The notes under the pieces were generated by a model, which was given only the letters and a program-made list of their open reading frames with translations, was not told where the DNA came from and ran no database searches. From Rhyacichthys aspro (Eukaryota > Chordata > Actinopteri > Gobiiformes > Rhyacichthyidae), in assembly GCA_036850595.1 (NCBI GenBank), contig CM072156.1:1625180-1689179 (forward strand): a DNA stretch of 64,000 nucleotides, read 5' to 3'. The position numbers and the translations under genes were made by a program. Below, in pieces: positions 11,322 to 22,834 of this stretch; position 1 is the stretch's first letter; each line of letters opens with the position of its first letter.

Positions 11322-11530
11322 GACGCAGGCGGAGATGGCGCACACGTGTCGCGGGACCATCAACCTGGCCACGGCTCACATCGACACCGAGGACGCCTGC
11401 AACATCGTCCTGAGCAGCGGGGGGCGCACTTACCACCTGAAGGCCAGCACCGAGGTGGAGCGGCAGAGATGGGTGACCGCTCTGGAGCTCGCCAAAGCCA
11501 AAGCCATCCGCATGATGAACGACCAGTCCG
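11322..11530 (+). CDS. OSBP2: OSBP2 coding exon 2 (C-terminal half of PH domain), left copy
   Basis: The exon follows a GTCGGCAG acceptor. Its first base completes the Arg codon left open by exon 1. It encodes residues ~54-123: AEMAHTCRGTINLATAHIDTED, then the last beta strands and the C-terminal PH helix EVERQRWVTALELAKAKA with the invariant Trp. The motif HIDTED matches human OSBP2, where OSBP has a different sequence, so OSBP2 is preferred. It ends one base into a codon at a GTAAGA donor. Exon 3, which should encode a Glu/Asp-rich linker and a coiled coil, is not found before the gap. Confidence 0.92.
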
Positions 11531-11592
11531 GTAAGAGACGCCGACGGGTTTAGAGCAGTTTAAAAGAGCAGTGAACTCTGAGGGTTTAGAAG

Positions 11593-12480
11593 AAACTGGT
11601 TTTAGATGGACTTGAGCTGGTTTTAGATGGATTTAACAGGTTTTAGATGGATTTGAACAGGTTTTAGTTAGATTTTAACAGGTTTTAGTTAGATTTGAAC
11701 AGGTTTTAGTTAGATTTGAAGCTGTTTTAGATGAATTTTAACAGGTTTTAGAGACAACCAGGTTTAAGATGGACTTGAACAGGTGTTAGATGGACTAAAA
11801 CTAAACTAAAACCTGTTAAAATCCATCTAAAATCTTTACAAATCCATCTAAAACCGGTTCTAGTCCATCTAACACCTGTTCAAGTGCATCTTAAACCTGT
11901 TCGTCTGTAAAACTTGTTAAAATCCAACTAAAACCTGTTCAAGTCCTTCTAAAACCCATTAAAATCCAACTAAAACCTGTTCAAGTCCTTCTAAAACCCA
12001 TTAAAATCCAACTAAAACCTGTTCAAGTCCTTCTAAAACCTATTAAAATCCATCTAAAACCTGTTCGAATCCATCTAAAACCAGTTCAAGTGCATCTAAC
12101 ACATGTTCAAATTCATCTAAAACAGCTTCAAATCCAACTAAAACCTGTTAAAGTCCATCTAAAACCTGTTCAAATCCATCTAAAACCAGTTCAACTGCAT
12201 CTAACACATGTTCAAATTCATCTAAAACAGCTTCAGATCTAACTAAAACCTGTTCAAATACAACTAAAACATGATCAAGTCCATCTAAAACCTGTTCAAA
12301 TTCATCTAAAACAGCTTCAAATCTAACTAAAACCTGTTCAAATACAACTAAAACATGTTCAAGTCCATCTAAAACCTGTTCAAATCCAATTAAAGTGTGA
12401 AAAATATCACCTACTAAATGTATTGCAGGGCCACACTACATGAAATATTGTATGAGGCAAATATTTGTGGAAGTTTGCTG
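11593..12480. mobile_element. hAT-like element with two-armed 21-bp minisatellite, left copy
   Basis: Starting about 60 bases after the exon 2 donor, units of TTTTAGATGGATTTGAACA run to about 11,805. The same unit then runs in reverse complement (AACCTGTTCAAATCCATCT) to about 12,395. The downstream part (TATCACCTACTAAATGTATTGCAGGGCCACA) matches the 3' segment of the elements at 62,762 and 32,797, so the array is probably inside a hAT-like non-autonomous element. The oppositely oriented arms could pair. Confidence 0.75.
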
Positions 12481-12547
12481 TAAAACCCACACACTTTTTC
12501 CCTCAAGCTCAAGGCATTTCATTTTCCAGAGTTTATTCCAGAGTGAG

Positions 12548-12566
12548 CCAGAAGGGGGCAGCGCTG
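12548..12566 (+). promoter_or_regulatory. CTCF-like motif in OSBP2 intron 2, left copy
   Basis: CCAGAAGGGGGCAGCGCTG is a strong match to the CTCF core. It lies just downstream of the two-armed minisatellite. Confidence 0.5.
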
Positions 12567-13629
12567 TCCCCTCTTTTCATTTGTAAATATGCTAATGGCA
12601 GCGTGAGAACCCAGCTCCTATTCATCCCTCTTTCCTGAGCCACTGTGTAAAGGTTTTTGGTCAAAGTCTGTGGGAAAAAGGCATGTTCTGCTCTGGCCTC
12701 GTCCCAAAACCTGTCAGTCCCGGTCTTTAGTTTGAGTTTCCAGAGACTGAGACGAGGTTTATATTCCCCTGGCTTCTATTCACAAACTCTAAATATAGAG
12801 AAGAGAGTGAAAGAATTCAGCCATATCAGGAAGAAAGAGGAGAATACTGCAGTTTTTTTAGTTTCTACTTTTGTTGGCGCTAAAACATGTCATGAATGTC
12901 CAGTTTGTTTTAATATTAATGATACGAGGCCCCTCTCACCCATTTATTTTCAAGGCTTGTCCATTTCCATTAGTTTTACGTACTTCTGCTTTATTATATT
13001 TAACTATTAGGGCCCATTGCACCAACAGGGTTTAATTTAAACTTTTTTAAACTATTTATTATTGATTATTCGACCAGGTTTCAATTATACTCCATTTTAC
13101 TGAATTTAGGAATGTACAGCGTAAAAAGGTTTGAGATATTTACAGTGAAAGCGAAAACTAAAATATCCTAAAACAAAAATCAATCAATATTTTACAGATA
13201 GATGTGATGGAAAATACATAATATAAGCAGTAAAATGCATAATTTTGGTAAAATTTTTAAGAAATTTGTTATTTATTAGAAATTAAACAATGATTGATGT
13301 TAAACTGTATTAAAAATATACAAATTTATCTGCATTTAATTCACAGTTCAATTTTTGATGAAGACTACATTTTTTCTTGGTTTAAAACTGGATTTAATAA
13401 AAAAAAAAACAATGGAAATTAAAGTTGAACTGGTTGAAAATGTAAATCTCGGTGCTTGAACTTGCTTTTTTAATATATACAACAAACTTTAACCATTTGT
13501 AAATAAAGTTAACATAAACATTTAAAGCTTGAAAGTCTTAAAATAATCTCATAAAGTCCAGATCAACTCCTTTCTTTTGAATTGAATCATTTTCATGTGA
13601 TTTTTGTAGCTCCCAGTTCCCACTCTTGT

Positions 13630-13645
13630 CCAGCAGGTGGCAGTG
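13630..13645 (+). promoter_or_regulatory. Second CTCF-like motif in OSBP2 intron 2, left copy
   Basis: CCAGCAGGTGGCAGTG fits the CTCF core CCASYAGRKGGC without mismatch and has the same orientation as the motif at 12,548. Confidence 0.45.
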
Positions 13646-16419
13646 TGTCCTTTTCTCTAACATCTCCAGCTCTTTCTCTGAGGCTTTGTGTCTGTTTCAG
13701 AGAAAGTACATTCACAGCAGCATCATCCCTGGACTCTCTGGGTCCTGTCTTTAATAAACCCTCCTCCTCTTTTCATAAAACACAGCTTAAAAATGAGCTT
13801 TAAAATCTTTAAAATCTGCACAAATCGTCCTTTTATTTTGAGTGTATTGAATAAACTGTTGGTGTTTTGTGATTGGTCGTCCTCTCCGTCGATCCGTTCT
13901 CTCCCTCCGTCCGACCCCTCCTTTATTCCTTCAAGCTCTTTCTCTGCTTTTCTTCCACGAGGCTTATTTCTGAATGGACCGACCTTCTGTTTTGCCTCTC
14001 GCTCCCGTTTCCGTCGCCTTTTTCCCGCCGAGACCGAGGAGAAATCATACATGGGACGTTATCTCTAGAGTAAGTACGGGCTTCTGTTTCGTGTCAATCT
14101 AACGAGGCTCTGTTTGTGCCAAAGACAGGATAGTTTAAGGATAAATACTGTTGGCGTTTGGTTGGATTTTTAAAAGAACGGCGTTAAACTTGGCTGACAT
14201 CTTTAGCTGCGGCCGTAAATCACTTGGATGAACTTGCTGATGCATCTTTAATGAATCGTTCTGGGATAGAGGAAGACTAATAGAAGGGCAGATGATGGCC
14301 ATAAATATTAAATGTGAGTATTCCTCGTAGAACGATGGTGTCAGTCCAGTTGATTCATTGTTTTACATTTCATTTTTATAAACTTACAGATCGGTCACAA
14401 GGCTGGTGTATATAATAAAGTCACAATGTGAGATTTATTTATTTATTTTTTAGTGTTTTGTTTGGAGTTTGGAGTCTATCAATCAATCACAGGGCACTTA
14501 AGTCCTTTTTACATTTTTCTTATGTAAATTTTTATTGATTTTAGAAGACACAGAGCTCACAGAAAACATAAAACAAAGGTAAAAGGCTGGTGCATGTCCT
14601 TCCTGGGGGCCACAGCAAGGGCCCTACATAAACTCAAGGGACAGTTTGATAAAATAAAGAGTCCATTAATCAAGTTTGAAATGGAAAATCCAGTCCTGCG
14701 CCTTTTACGGACAAGTTATTTCAGTAAACATTTGAGTCTGAGTGATGTCTTTAACAGATTTTAGATGAATCCAGAAGCCTTTGTTGAGCGTCATCCTCTC
14801 TCCTGCCGCCAATTTGATTAGTGGCCACTCGAGGTATTGCAACAAAAAGGATTTCCCCCAAACTCTGCAGTAAAAACAAACACCTTGTGCGTACTACAGG
14901 ACACATACAAGCACCAAAAAGGCAGGATTTTGTCGTGTTTATTGTCCATTTTCACATCCTAGACTGTTTCTCTGCTAAAAATCCTTTAAATTCACCAATA
15001 ATTAACTTTTATTGGTCAGAACGGATCAGGTGGAACCCCACGGTCGATAAAAACACAAGACACATGAGCGAGTGCCGTATTGACCTGCTCTATGGGCCGA
15101 AAAACACGGAAATAAACCCAGAAACCAAGGACTTTTTTGTCGTGTTGCACCAATGAGCAACGTCCATAAAAAGTAATCGTAATAAGTAAGCGACCATGTT
15201 TTTTTTACATTTAAATTGTTGACAGAATTCTTACTTTACTGCAGATCTTCTCACCTGAATAAAACTTATATACAATCTTATCTTCAATATAGGGCAAGAT
15301 GGTTTAAATAACTATAGATGTTGATTATTGTGTTGTTCATATTCTTCTATTGCCTTACATATCAATAGTTTAAAAGTATGTGTGTATTCAGGTTTCCAGA
15401 GTATTTAAGTGTCCCGTAGAGCCAGCGCTGGACTAAAATCAAATGATCCAATGACAGTAAACTGATGACGTCCTAAGAGTTCTCTATAATGACATCTGTG
15501 AGCCTCACGGTCCTCATTAGTCCGTTCGTTTCTGCATCGACCGCCGTGTCCTTGTTTGTCTAAAGCTGCTCAGACAGAGGTCGATCTGCCTCCTCAGCTC
15601 CGTTCACAGAGGTCCCAGTCGAACTAAATAAACGGATCTGGACGATAAAGCCAAGACGATTGTTCTCTACTTTCTCTGTTTTATAGTTTCTGGTGATTTC
15701 TCTGTTTTTCGAAACCCCAAACACTCTTTTATGTCTCAAATTCTGCTTGTGTTTAATGCAGTGTAGACAATAAATCCAATGTTTTCAGCCGTTGATAATA
15801 AACACCTTTCCTTTGTTGCCGATGGGTTCTTTATTCACATTAACATTTGGATTACGCTGCACTTTTTGTGATTGCTTGGTGCTTGGACGGTCGTGTGGTT
15901 TTGTTTTTTGCTGTGTTCCCTCCAAACAGGACAAAAACAAAGCAACTCAGAATGATTAGAAGTAATAGTTTTCATTAAAAGGCCCCCAGCGTTGTGATAA
16001 ATGCTTCCTTCTGTTGAATGTGGGTCAATGTTTACAGTGAATGTTCAGTTTCTTCTTTAAATTATTGCTCTGTCAAACATATTCTGGACTGACCCCTGCT
16101 TTATGTTTCGGCTCAGTGTTCAGTGTCCTGCTGGTGTTTCTCTGGGACATTATCACAAACAGAGTAAGGAACAGAACACTGGAAAATGCAGTTAATGCCT
16201 GGTTTTGTGACATTTAAGGTGAAGTCGATGAGCTCAGTTTGTGGAAAAGAGGTTGTTCGAGGATGTATTCATCTCTGAGAAATGGTAGCAGACAATTTCT
16301 TGATGACTTTAAACAAGAAATCATGTTGTCTTATATATTATGTCTTGTTGGACTGAAGTTTAAGCTTAACTTTTAAGACGGTAAACTTTTAGCTCTGACT
16401 TCGGCGTATGAACAACAAT

Positions 16420-16720
16420 TATCTCCTCGTTAAACACTGTGTGATTAAATAATATTTATCCCCCTTTTAATTTGCTTCCCTTTTTATGTTTTTATTTTTT
16501 GCTGCTGTTTCTCTGTAAAAAGACAGCCCTGAACATACACTTTCTCTGTTTTATTGGCAGCCATTACTTCCTTATTGACTCAGTGTCGACCAATGGGAGC
16601 GCTCCTTTTTCCTGAAGCGAGCTGTGATTGGACAAAGCTTCTGAAAATCAGTTAATCTACTAAAATCCTTGAAAATAAAGAGTAGATCTTCAGATGATTC
16701 CTGCTAAAATATGATATCAG
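16420..16720 (+). repeat. Unnamed ~500-bp repeat family, diverged partial copy
   Basis: It shares AATTATCTCCTCGTTAAACA and the core GTGTCGACCAATGGGAGCG with the copies at 19,410, 24,715 and 31,480. It is a more diverged member, shorter at both ends. Confidence 0.7.
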
Positions 16721-17132
16721 GAGACAAACCTTTTTTCCACATGAATAAAAAAATGACATACTGCCTGATTAAACAAACACAAACATGATATTTTCCTCCT
16801 CTTATTGGAGATTATATTAGATCAAATAGAAATACATTTAACCTATAACATGCAGAATGGCAGTCTTAAATAGATATATTAACTTAATAATTGTAGGATT
16901 TGTTTCATGGAGCAACACTCTCTGATAAAAGCCTGATGTGTTTGATTAGAAAAAACCTGACCTAAAACTTATGTTTAAATTAATTAATTTCATTTATAAC
17001 ATGTAATTCAAAGTTTGTTTATTGCCAGCACTGGAAGAAGTAGTTGTCTTCTGTAAATGGTAATATAGGCAAAAATACAACATCAAATCAACATGAATTG
17101 TGTTGAAAAAATAAATTTGCCATAGGAAAAAT

Positions 17133-17262
17133 AATTTAATTTTATTTTATTGTATTGTATTTTACTGTATTTAATTTAATTTAATTTAATTTAATTTAAT
17201 TTAATTTAATTTAATTTAATTTTATTTTATTTTATTTTATTTTATTTTATTTTATTTTATTT
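17133..17262. repeat. TTTAA/TTTTA pentanucleotide microsatellite, left copy
   Basis: Runs of TTTAA change into runs of TTTTA. The right copy at 57,147 is much shorter. Confidence 0.95.
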
Positions 17263-18271
17263 TTGCATATCGACATATAACTAAATGAATGGAGGTATAT
17301 GTCTATAATGTTCCTGTTTTGACACTTCCATTGCACTAGTTAGTGTCTAAGGAAAAATATCAGGATTTAAAATTAGTTGTTGACTTTTGCTCTAAAGTTT
17401 TGTTTTTAATTGTGTCCAAAAAGTGATAAAAATCCCAGAATCCACTGATGACTGTGCACAGTTGAGTTGAGTAGATCTGGCTGCATTAAAAGAGAGAATG
17501 TGACTGAGATAATGGCCCGACTCTTCCACCGCAGCAGGGTTGGACTCTGAGAGATGTGTCGTTCGGGAGAGTTGTAGTCCTGACCTTAAGCCCATTAAAG
17601 TGTTCACTGCAGACATCTGAGACACAGCGCCGAGCTCAAACTGTTTTTAATGAGCTCCGCAGCAGAACTCAGAAGGTCTGAGCCGTCTCTGAGAAACGTT
17701 CAGTAAATGTTCAGGAACAGACGCTGTACGAACCACAGAGTCGACACAGAAGAAGTTTTTAACTCATGGTTTTGTCTGAAGCAAAGAGCGTCTGTGATGA
17801 GGCTTTGGAACTCATTTAAACGTTAGATTAATTTAACATTCACTTAAGGGTGACGTTAATAGTAATAAATAGGTGAATATAAGATTTGTTGCATAGTCTG
17901 TCTTGGTAATAAAACCTTTTCTCTCAATACCACAGAGAGCGATTAATTGATTAAGTAATTGACAATTACTTTAATAATCGATTTCGTTGCAGCAGATGAG
18001 TTGTTGCAGCCTTAAAACGATCACTATATGTTTTGTGTAAACTAATAGAAATGGGATAACATTGAAATTGTGATGGTGTTTTTAGGGGAACATTGTCATA
18101 TGATATTTTTGACTTCATCATCAGTATTATTATATATATATCTTTTTCTTTTTTACATTTTTTTTTTTTACTGGTTTTTCATTTATCGACCCAGAATGTC
18201 GTACAAAGAACACCAAAAAGTCTAAATTTATATACCACCAAATAATAAATAGACATACACATAAAAAATAA

Positions 18272-18412
18272 TAATTTAATTTAATTTAATTTAATTTAAT
18301 TTAATTTAATTTAATTTTATTTTATTTTATTTATTTATTTATTTTTTTATTTTATTTTATTTTATTTTATTTTATTTTTATTTTTTTTAATTTAATTTAA
18401 TTTTATTTTATT
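18272..18412. repeat. TTTAA/TTTTA microsatellite, left copy
   Basis: AT-only pentamer runs with mixed units. The right-copy counterpart at 58,215 has expanded TTTA tetramers instead. Confidence 0.95.
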
Positions 18413-19409
18413 TTAGCATATCCACATATACCCAGAACATACAAAACTCAAAATTTAAATAACACCAAATAATAAATAGACATAAAACCCAGGTGCTGCA
18501 AAAAAAACAGTGCTCCTGAATGTTTTTGCATCAGTATTGTTTGAATCCTCTGTAGATATAAAGCTGGTTTCTTTCCAGAGCTCCAGACACACAAGACTGA
18601 ACCAAATATTGAGTTTTCATTTGAGCTGTTGTGTGTAATAACTGCAGCATTATCAGGATGGAAGCTGCTCCACTTACAGTAAGAGTTCTGTGTCTAATGA
18701 CAGACGGCTCTCGACCGCAGAAGCCATTACTCCGACTGTATTTCCCCGTCGTCCTCGTTCTTCTTACTGTCGGTGACACAGGCGCAGCACGCGTCTCTCA
18801 GACTCCGGTCTCGGATCGATAAACACTGCTCTGAAGCGGCTGGAAGTGAACTAAAGCCCAATCATATCGCGGATGTGACTTGTGAAATGCCACAGCGCTT
18901 AAGTGGACTGACATTCAGACAGAGTTCCCCCTCGAACGCAGCTTTTAACTGGTTTTAATGAGCTCGGTGCCGGTGTTTTCGACTGCGGGAGAGAGCCGAC
19001 TCCTCGGTAATTGGCTTAATGAGAGCGTTCCTTTAACTCACACTTACTCCTCGTTTGTCTTCAGATCCTTGGCCTTCAGCTCGTTTCAGGACTATTTACT
19101 CTTTATTACTCTTTATTCTCGGGTTTTTCCACAAAGCTGTTCCATGTGAAATCAAAAGAAGCCTGCCTCGTTTGTTTAAAATGATATCTTTGTAAGTTTG
19201 AGTCGTGATCTGTGAGGTTTATGAGGAATATAACGCGATGAGCAACATTTTTCATACTTAATAAATGTAGTTGGTGTGATTTATGATGTTTTATGTTGTT
19301 AACAGCTGGATCTGTTTTTAAAATGAGAGGCAGTTCATACTTTAAATTAAAACATTGCTTTTTTTGACTAAAGAACAGAACTTGTGACATTAAAGAGGCA
19401 CCACGTATA

Positions 19410-19915
19410 GTTTATTGTAAAAGCAGTCATTTGTCTTTATGATCCATCTACTGTTTATTGTAAGGGATTGTAATAGATGAGAACCTCTATTCAGGAACAG
19501 AAAACCTTGGACAATCACATGCTCCAAAAAGGAGCGCTCCCATTGGTCGACACTTGTCACATGACGTTCCAGGAAGTTTAATAGCTGCAGATAAAGTGTA
19601 TTTTCAGCTGAATATGTCTTTTAACAGAGAAACAGCTGAAAAAAGAAAAGCATCAACAGAGAAAAGGGAGACAACGTAAAACACAGATAAATACTGTCAA
19701 TTCAATCACGTAATGTTTAACGAGGAGGAGATAATTGTCGTCCTGACGCTGAAGTCACAGCTAAGCTAACGCTAAACTCTAAACTTCAGTTTGGTCAAAT
19801 GGATTAGTATTTTGGAGGAAAAACTGGTCTGGTTTTATTTTTTAATAAAAGAGAAGCAGGAGAGGTCCCTAGACTGATTTTGGAGGAGAGTCTGAGACAG
19901 AGACAAAAAAAGAAC
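19410..19915 (-). repeat. Unnamed ~500-bp repeat family, minus-strand copy
   Basis: This copy is in reverse orientation to 24,715 and 31,480, with the core reading GGAGCGCTCCCATTGGTCGA. It ends near GGAGAGTCTGAGACAGAGAC, the mirror of the GTCTCAGACTC end of the plus-strand copies. Confidence 0.8.
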
Positions 19916-20304
19916 ATCAGGGACTGGATCTTTAAGTTCTCAGAAAAAGAAGTAAAGAGACTTGTGACTTGAACTGAACCTTGACTGCAGCCATGTTACA
20001 CAGATTAAAGATATAAAAACCTGGTAAAAGCGCTCTGTGGAGGATGGAGGGTGTCGGGCTGTGAGTGAGAGAAGTGCTGACGGAGTCTAATAAATAGCTG
20101 TCTGAACGTCCTGGGGCATGTTCAGAGGGCGAATGCGAAACTCAATTAATATCACATCTGACCTTCACTCTCTCCGCTCGTTACAACAGTGAAACATCAG
20201 CCATTACAGAGGGGGGTGCATGTTTTCATTTTAACACCTAAATATACACCATTAACCCTAAATGGACATGGTTTTCTGCAGGACATTCAGGTTTTGTTTT
20301 GTTT

Positions 20305-20625
20305 TCATCAGTTTACATTTATTCATGTTTAATTTGCTGCTGTTTCTCTATTTTTATCTTTTTTGAGCTGTTTCTCTGTAAAATAAGTCATATTTCCAAC
20401 AGAATAACCCATTTCCTTGGTTTATTTCCTTGTTCCTTCGTTGTTGACATCAGTGTCGACCAATGGGAGCGCTCCTTTTTACCTGAAGTGAGCTGTGATT
20501 GGACAAAATCCTGCTGTGGACTGATCATTCTCATCTATTAAAATCCTTCATTATAAAGACTAGATCACGTCTTAAGGGCTCATTTTTTCAGATGATTCCT
20601 GTTACAATAAACTTAAGGAGATTAC
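20305..20625 (+). repeat. Unnamed ~500-bp repeat family, partial plus-strand copy
   Basis: Near-identical to 24,940-25,220 over about 300 bases, including CAATGGGAGCGCTCC and GTGATTGGACAAAATC. It lies 400 bases from the oppositely oriented copy at 19,410. Confidence 0.85.
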
Positions 20626-20839
20626 ACTGTAGACTGTCATGTTTAACACTGGTTCTTGTGTCTTCACTGCTCTGACTTTTACCTATCGCTGCTTCAGAAG
20701 TGAGAAGGCACATGGACTAATCAAAGACATACACTGTCCACTGATAATATCACGATACAGCAACTCTGGGGATGGCTCTTACGGGATACTTCATGTAAAC
20801 GCACCATGAAAGTACACACAAAAGTCACGTTATTGAAAA

Positions 20840-21260
20840 AGTGCTGCGCTCGGGCGTCTTTTGTCTGTTCGTGTGATAATATGTGGAAGCGGTGCGTCCC
20901 GGGCCCCTCCTGCTCTGCTCAGACGGATGCAGAGCTGTTCGGGACTCCGCTCCGTTAATGTTCCCTTCCGAATGTGCTCCGAGGACAAAGCCTGGCTCTG
21001 CAGTGAGGAGGTAGCGCTCGCTGTTTGTTCTCTGTGTCCGGAGCGTGCACGCAGAGATGTGAGGGCAGGCCGCCATGCTCCACGCCGCCCTTCTCGCTCC
21101 GGGATCATGTAGCGGCTCCGGTCGGCGGCGGCGGGATGAGGCCCGTGGAGAGTGGGGTGAGGGGCCGGAGCTGCTGCTGGGAGCACAGGACGCTGCGTTT
21201 TATCTGCAAGTCCGGCTGTCTGAGTAAACTCCAGCAGGGTCAGTACAGCCGCCGCTAGAC
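20840..21260 (+). promoter_or_regulatory. GC-rich block in OSBP2 intron 2, candidate internal promoter, left copy
   Basis: This is a sharply CpG-richer island in an AT-rich intron, kept almost unchanged in the other copy. It includes a possible alternative first exon: ATG at 21,136 (G at -3) followed by 34 codons and one extra base before a GTCAGT donor at 21,239. The phase (one base over) equals that of exon 2, so it could join to exon 3 in frame. ORP4 is known to have shorter isoforms lacking all or part of the PH domain. The donor is weak and no homologue is recognised, so this is inference. Confidence 0.35.
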
Positions 21261-22648
21261 GCTCAGAAGACAGACTGAAAGCTGCTGCTAAAAAGCTAAA
21301 GCTAAGGTTAAAGCTGCTGCTAAAGCTAACGGTCCACGTGGAAAAGAATCACTCAGTAACAGTGGAATAAATGAGACAAAAACTAAAGAGGAGAAGCCTG
21401 AATGATGATCTGATAATTTATCTGATAATACTCAATAATTCTCAATAAACTCAATCAAAGAACTCTACTAGACGATAATATCACGATACAGCAACTCTAT
21501 AATTCACAATAAATCATGATATCTGTGAAAAAGCAGCCCTAGTTTGACAAAAAGTGGATTTTGAGCACACATTTCTCCCACGTTTATATCTACAACAGCC
21601 CTTTTACAATGAAAAATAACCTTTTAACAAATATCACGATATCTGTATCACGATATAAGGTTTAAAAAAAAACAAAAACTGATCCGATAATGATATAAAT
21701 GACATATTGTAGAGTCCTGGGCCTGTATCCAGAAGGATTCTTAGGGCTAAAAGAAGCTGCTAGTAACCACTAAACATAAGAGCATTCATAATCTTTCGTT
21801 TAAAAGTATTTTTTTATTTAGATTTACAGTATGATCCCATTGTTTTTACTGTTTTGCTCTTCTCTGGAGTCCACTGCACAACAATTATCAACAATGTCAC
21901 AGGAAACAAAGACATTAGCCTCATTAGCTTCAGGTTTAGCTCAAATACAGTGTAACGTTCTGTATTTTTTTTTAAATTTATGCTAATTAGCCATGTGCTT
22001 TTTGGTTCTGATTTCACTGAGCACTGTTTTTATTTATTTTCACCTTGTGTGGCACGTGTTTTATACATAAAAGAGTCTTATTTCAAATTTATACGATGAG
22101 CTTTATTGTCTCTAAAACTAAATTGGTCTCAAGGCAAGAACTCCAAATAAAAACTCGTAAGCCTTCAAACTTGACGTATTTTTTCCAACTCCGAGGCTAA
22201 CTTTAGAACTTTTATGCTCAAAGTCGCAGATATTCCATATTCTCTGGATGCTACACTGAACAACATGGACCATCCTGCATTGGGTTTTGAACAACAGAGA
22301 TAACATAAGAAACTCAATCAATCTGTTGGAAAAGAACATCTGAATTTCTCCTGAAGGATTTATAAAGTTAAACTGAATGTCATCAACCTACATAGTTCAT
22401 TAATGCTGCACAACCCCAAAAATCTGACAAAAATAAATTTAATCATCTTTTTTGTTTTTCCTTCTTTTAAATGGAACATCCAAACTTCTATCGTTATTTT
22501 CTCCTCCTGATTCTCCGTCAGGGTTTGAGGTGATCAACGAACTCATTATTGGCCGATACCGATCACTGATCATCAATAAGGGTCTATTTTGATTATACAC
22601 CTCAATAAATTCACTTTTCTTAAAAACAAAAGCCTATTTTGACACTGA
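21260..22648 (+). other. OSBP2 intron 2 up to the gap, left copy
   Basis: No exon is recognised. It contains a hAT-like segment at 21,465-21,725 and, near 22,545, a fragment reading GGCCGATACCGATCACTGAT that resembles part of a common fish DNA transposon. Confidence 0.55.
21465..21725. mobile_element. hAT-like element fragment with ATATCACGATA motifs, left copy
   Basis: Repeated blocks such as ATATCACGATATCTGTATCA and AGCAGCCCTA resemble the 'ggctgcacaatat' class of fish hAT elements. There is no transposase frame. Confidence 0.5.
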
Positions 22649-22748
22649 NNNNNNNNNNNNNNNNNNNNNNNNNNNNNNNNNNNNNNNNNNNNNNNNNNNN
22701 NNNNNNNNNNNNNNNNNNNNNNNNNNNNNNNNNNNNNNNNNNNNNNNN
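22649..22748. other. Assembly gap of exactly 100 N
   Basis: The run of N is exactly 100 long, the usual placeholder for a join of unknown size between contigs. The left flank is the last recognisable base of the large repeat. The right flank is unrelated to the continuation of the right copy at 62,546. Order and distance across this point should not be trusted. Confidence 0.98.
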
Positions 22749-22834
22749 CGACGGACGCCTTCGGTCCCGCCTTCAGGTTTTACATCTGAGTGTGTTCACA
22801 ACAGAGCTTTGTTATAGACATTATTCAGCTTCAA

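Larger units (their letters stand above)
12481..16419 (+). other. OSBP2 intron 2, proximal part, left copy
   Basis: No exon is recognised. It contains two CTCF-like motifs (12,548 and 13,630), AT-rich sequence around 13,020-13,550, a 111-codon frame at 14,821-15,156 that lacks an ATG start and any known domain, and a CRE-like TGACGTC at 15,466 that is missing from the other copy. Confidence 0.6.
16740..19409 (+). other. OSBP2 intron 2, middle part, left copy
   Basis: This stretch is largely AT-rich with two microsatellites. It includes a GC-richer block at about 18,650-19,050 with homeodomain-type TAATTGGCTTAATGAG, which could be a conserved regulatory element. No exon with recognisable protein homology is seen. 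Confidence 0.55.
1..22648. repeat. Large direct repeat, left copy (OSBP2 exon 1-2 block)
   Basis: This block matches 38,895-62,545 in the same orientation with the same order of every landmark: OSBP2 exons 1 and 2, three minisatellites, a TTAA-flanked element, AT microsatellites and the GC-rich intronic block. In the first ~950 bases I count about ten substitutions, and each of the two coding exons differs by one synonymous base. Larger differences are mostly tandem-repeat length changes and indels of about 12-60 bases. The match is already under way at base 1, so its left edge lies outside the window. Its right edge coincides with the 100-N gap. It is either one haplotype of a single locus placed twice or a recent duplication. 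Confidence 0.95.

Noticed and set aside
2957..11530. Assignment to the paralogue OSBP
   Set aside because: The residues AEMAHTCRG and AHIDTED match OSBP2 as I know it, and RASL10A linkage fits the 22q12 location of OSBP2 in human.
14821..15156. Possible 111-codon gene, with a 107-codon version in the right copy
   Set aside because: There is no ATG start, no recognised domain and no splice context. The in-frame 12-base difference can be chance, since a third of indels keep frame.
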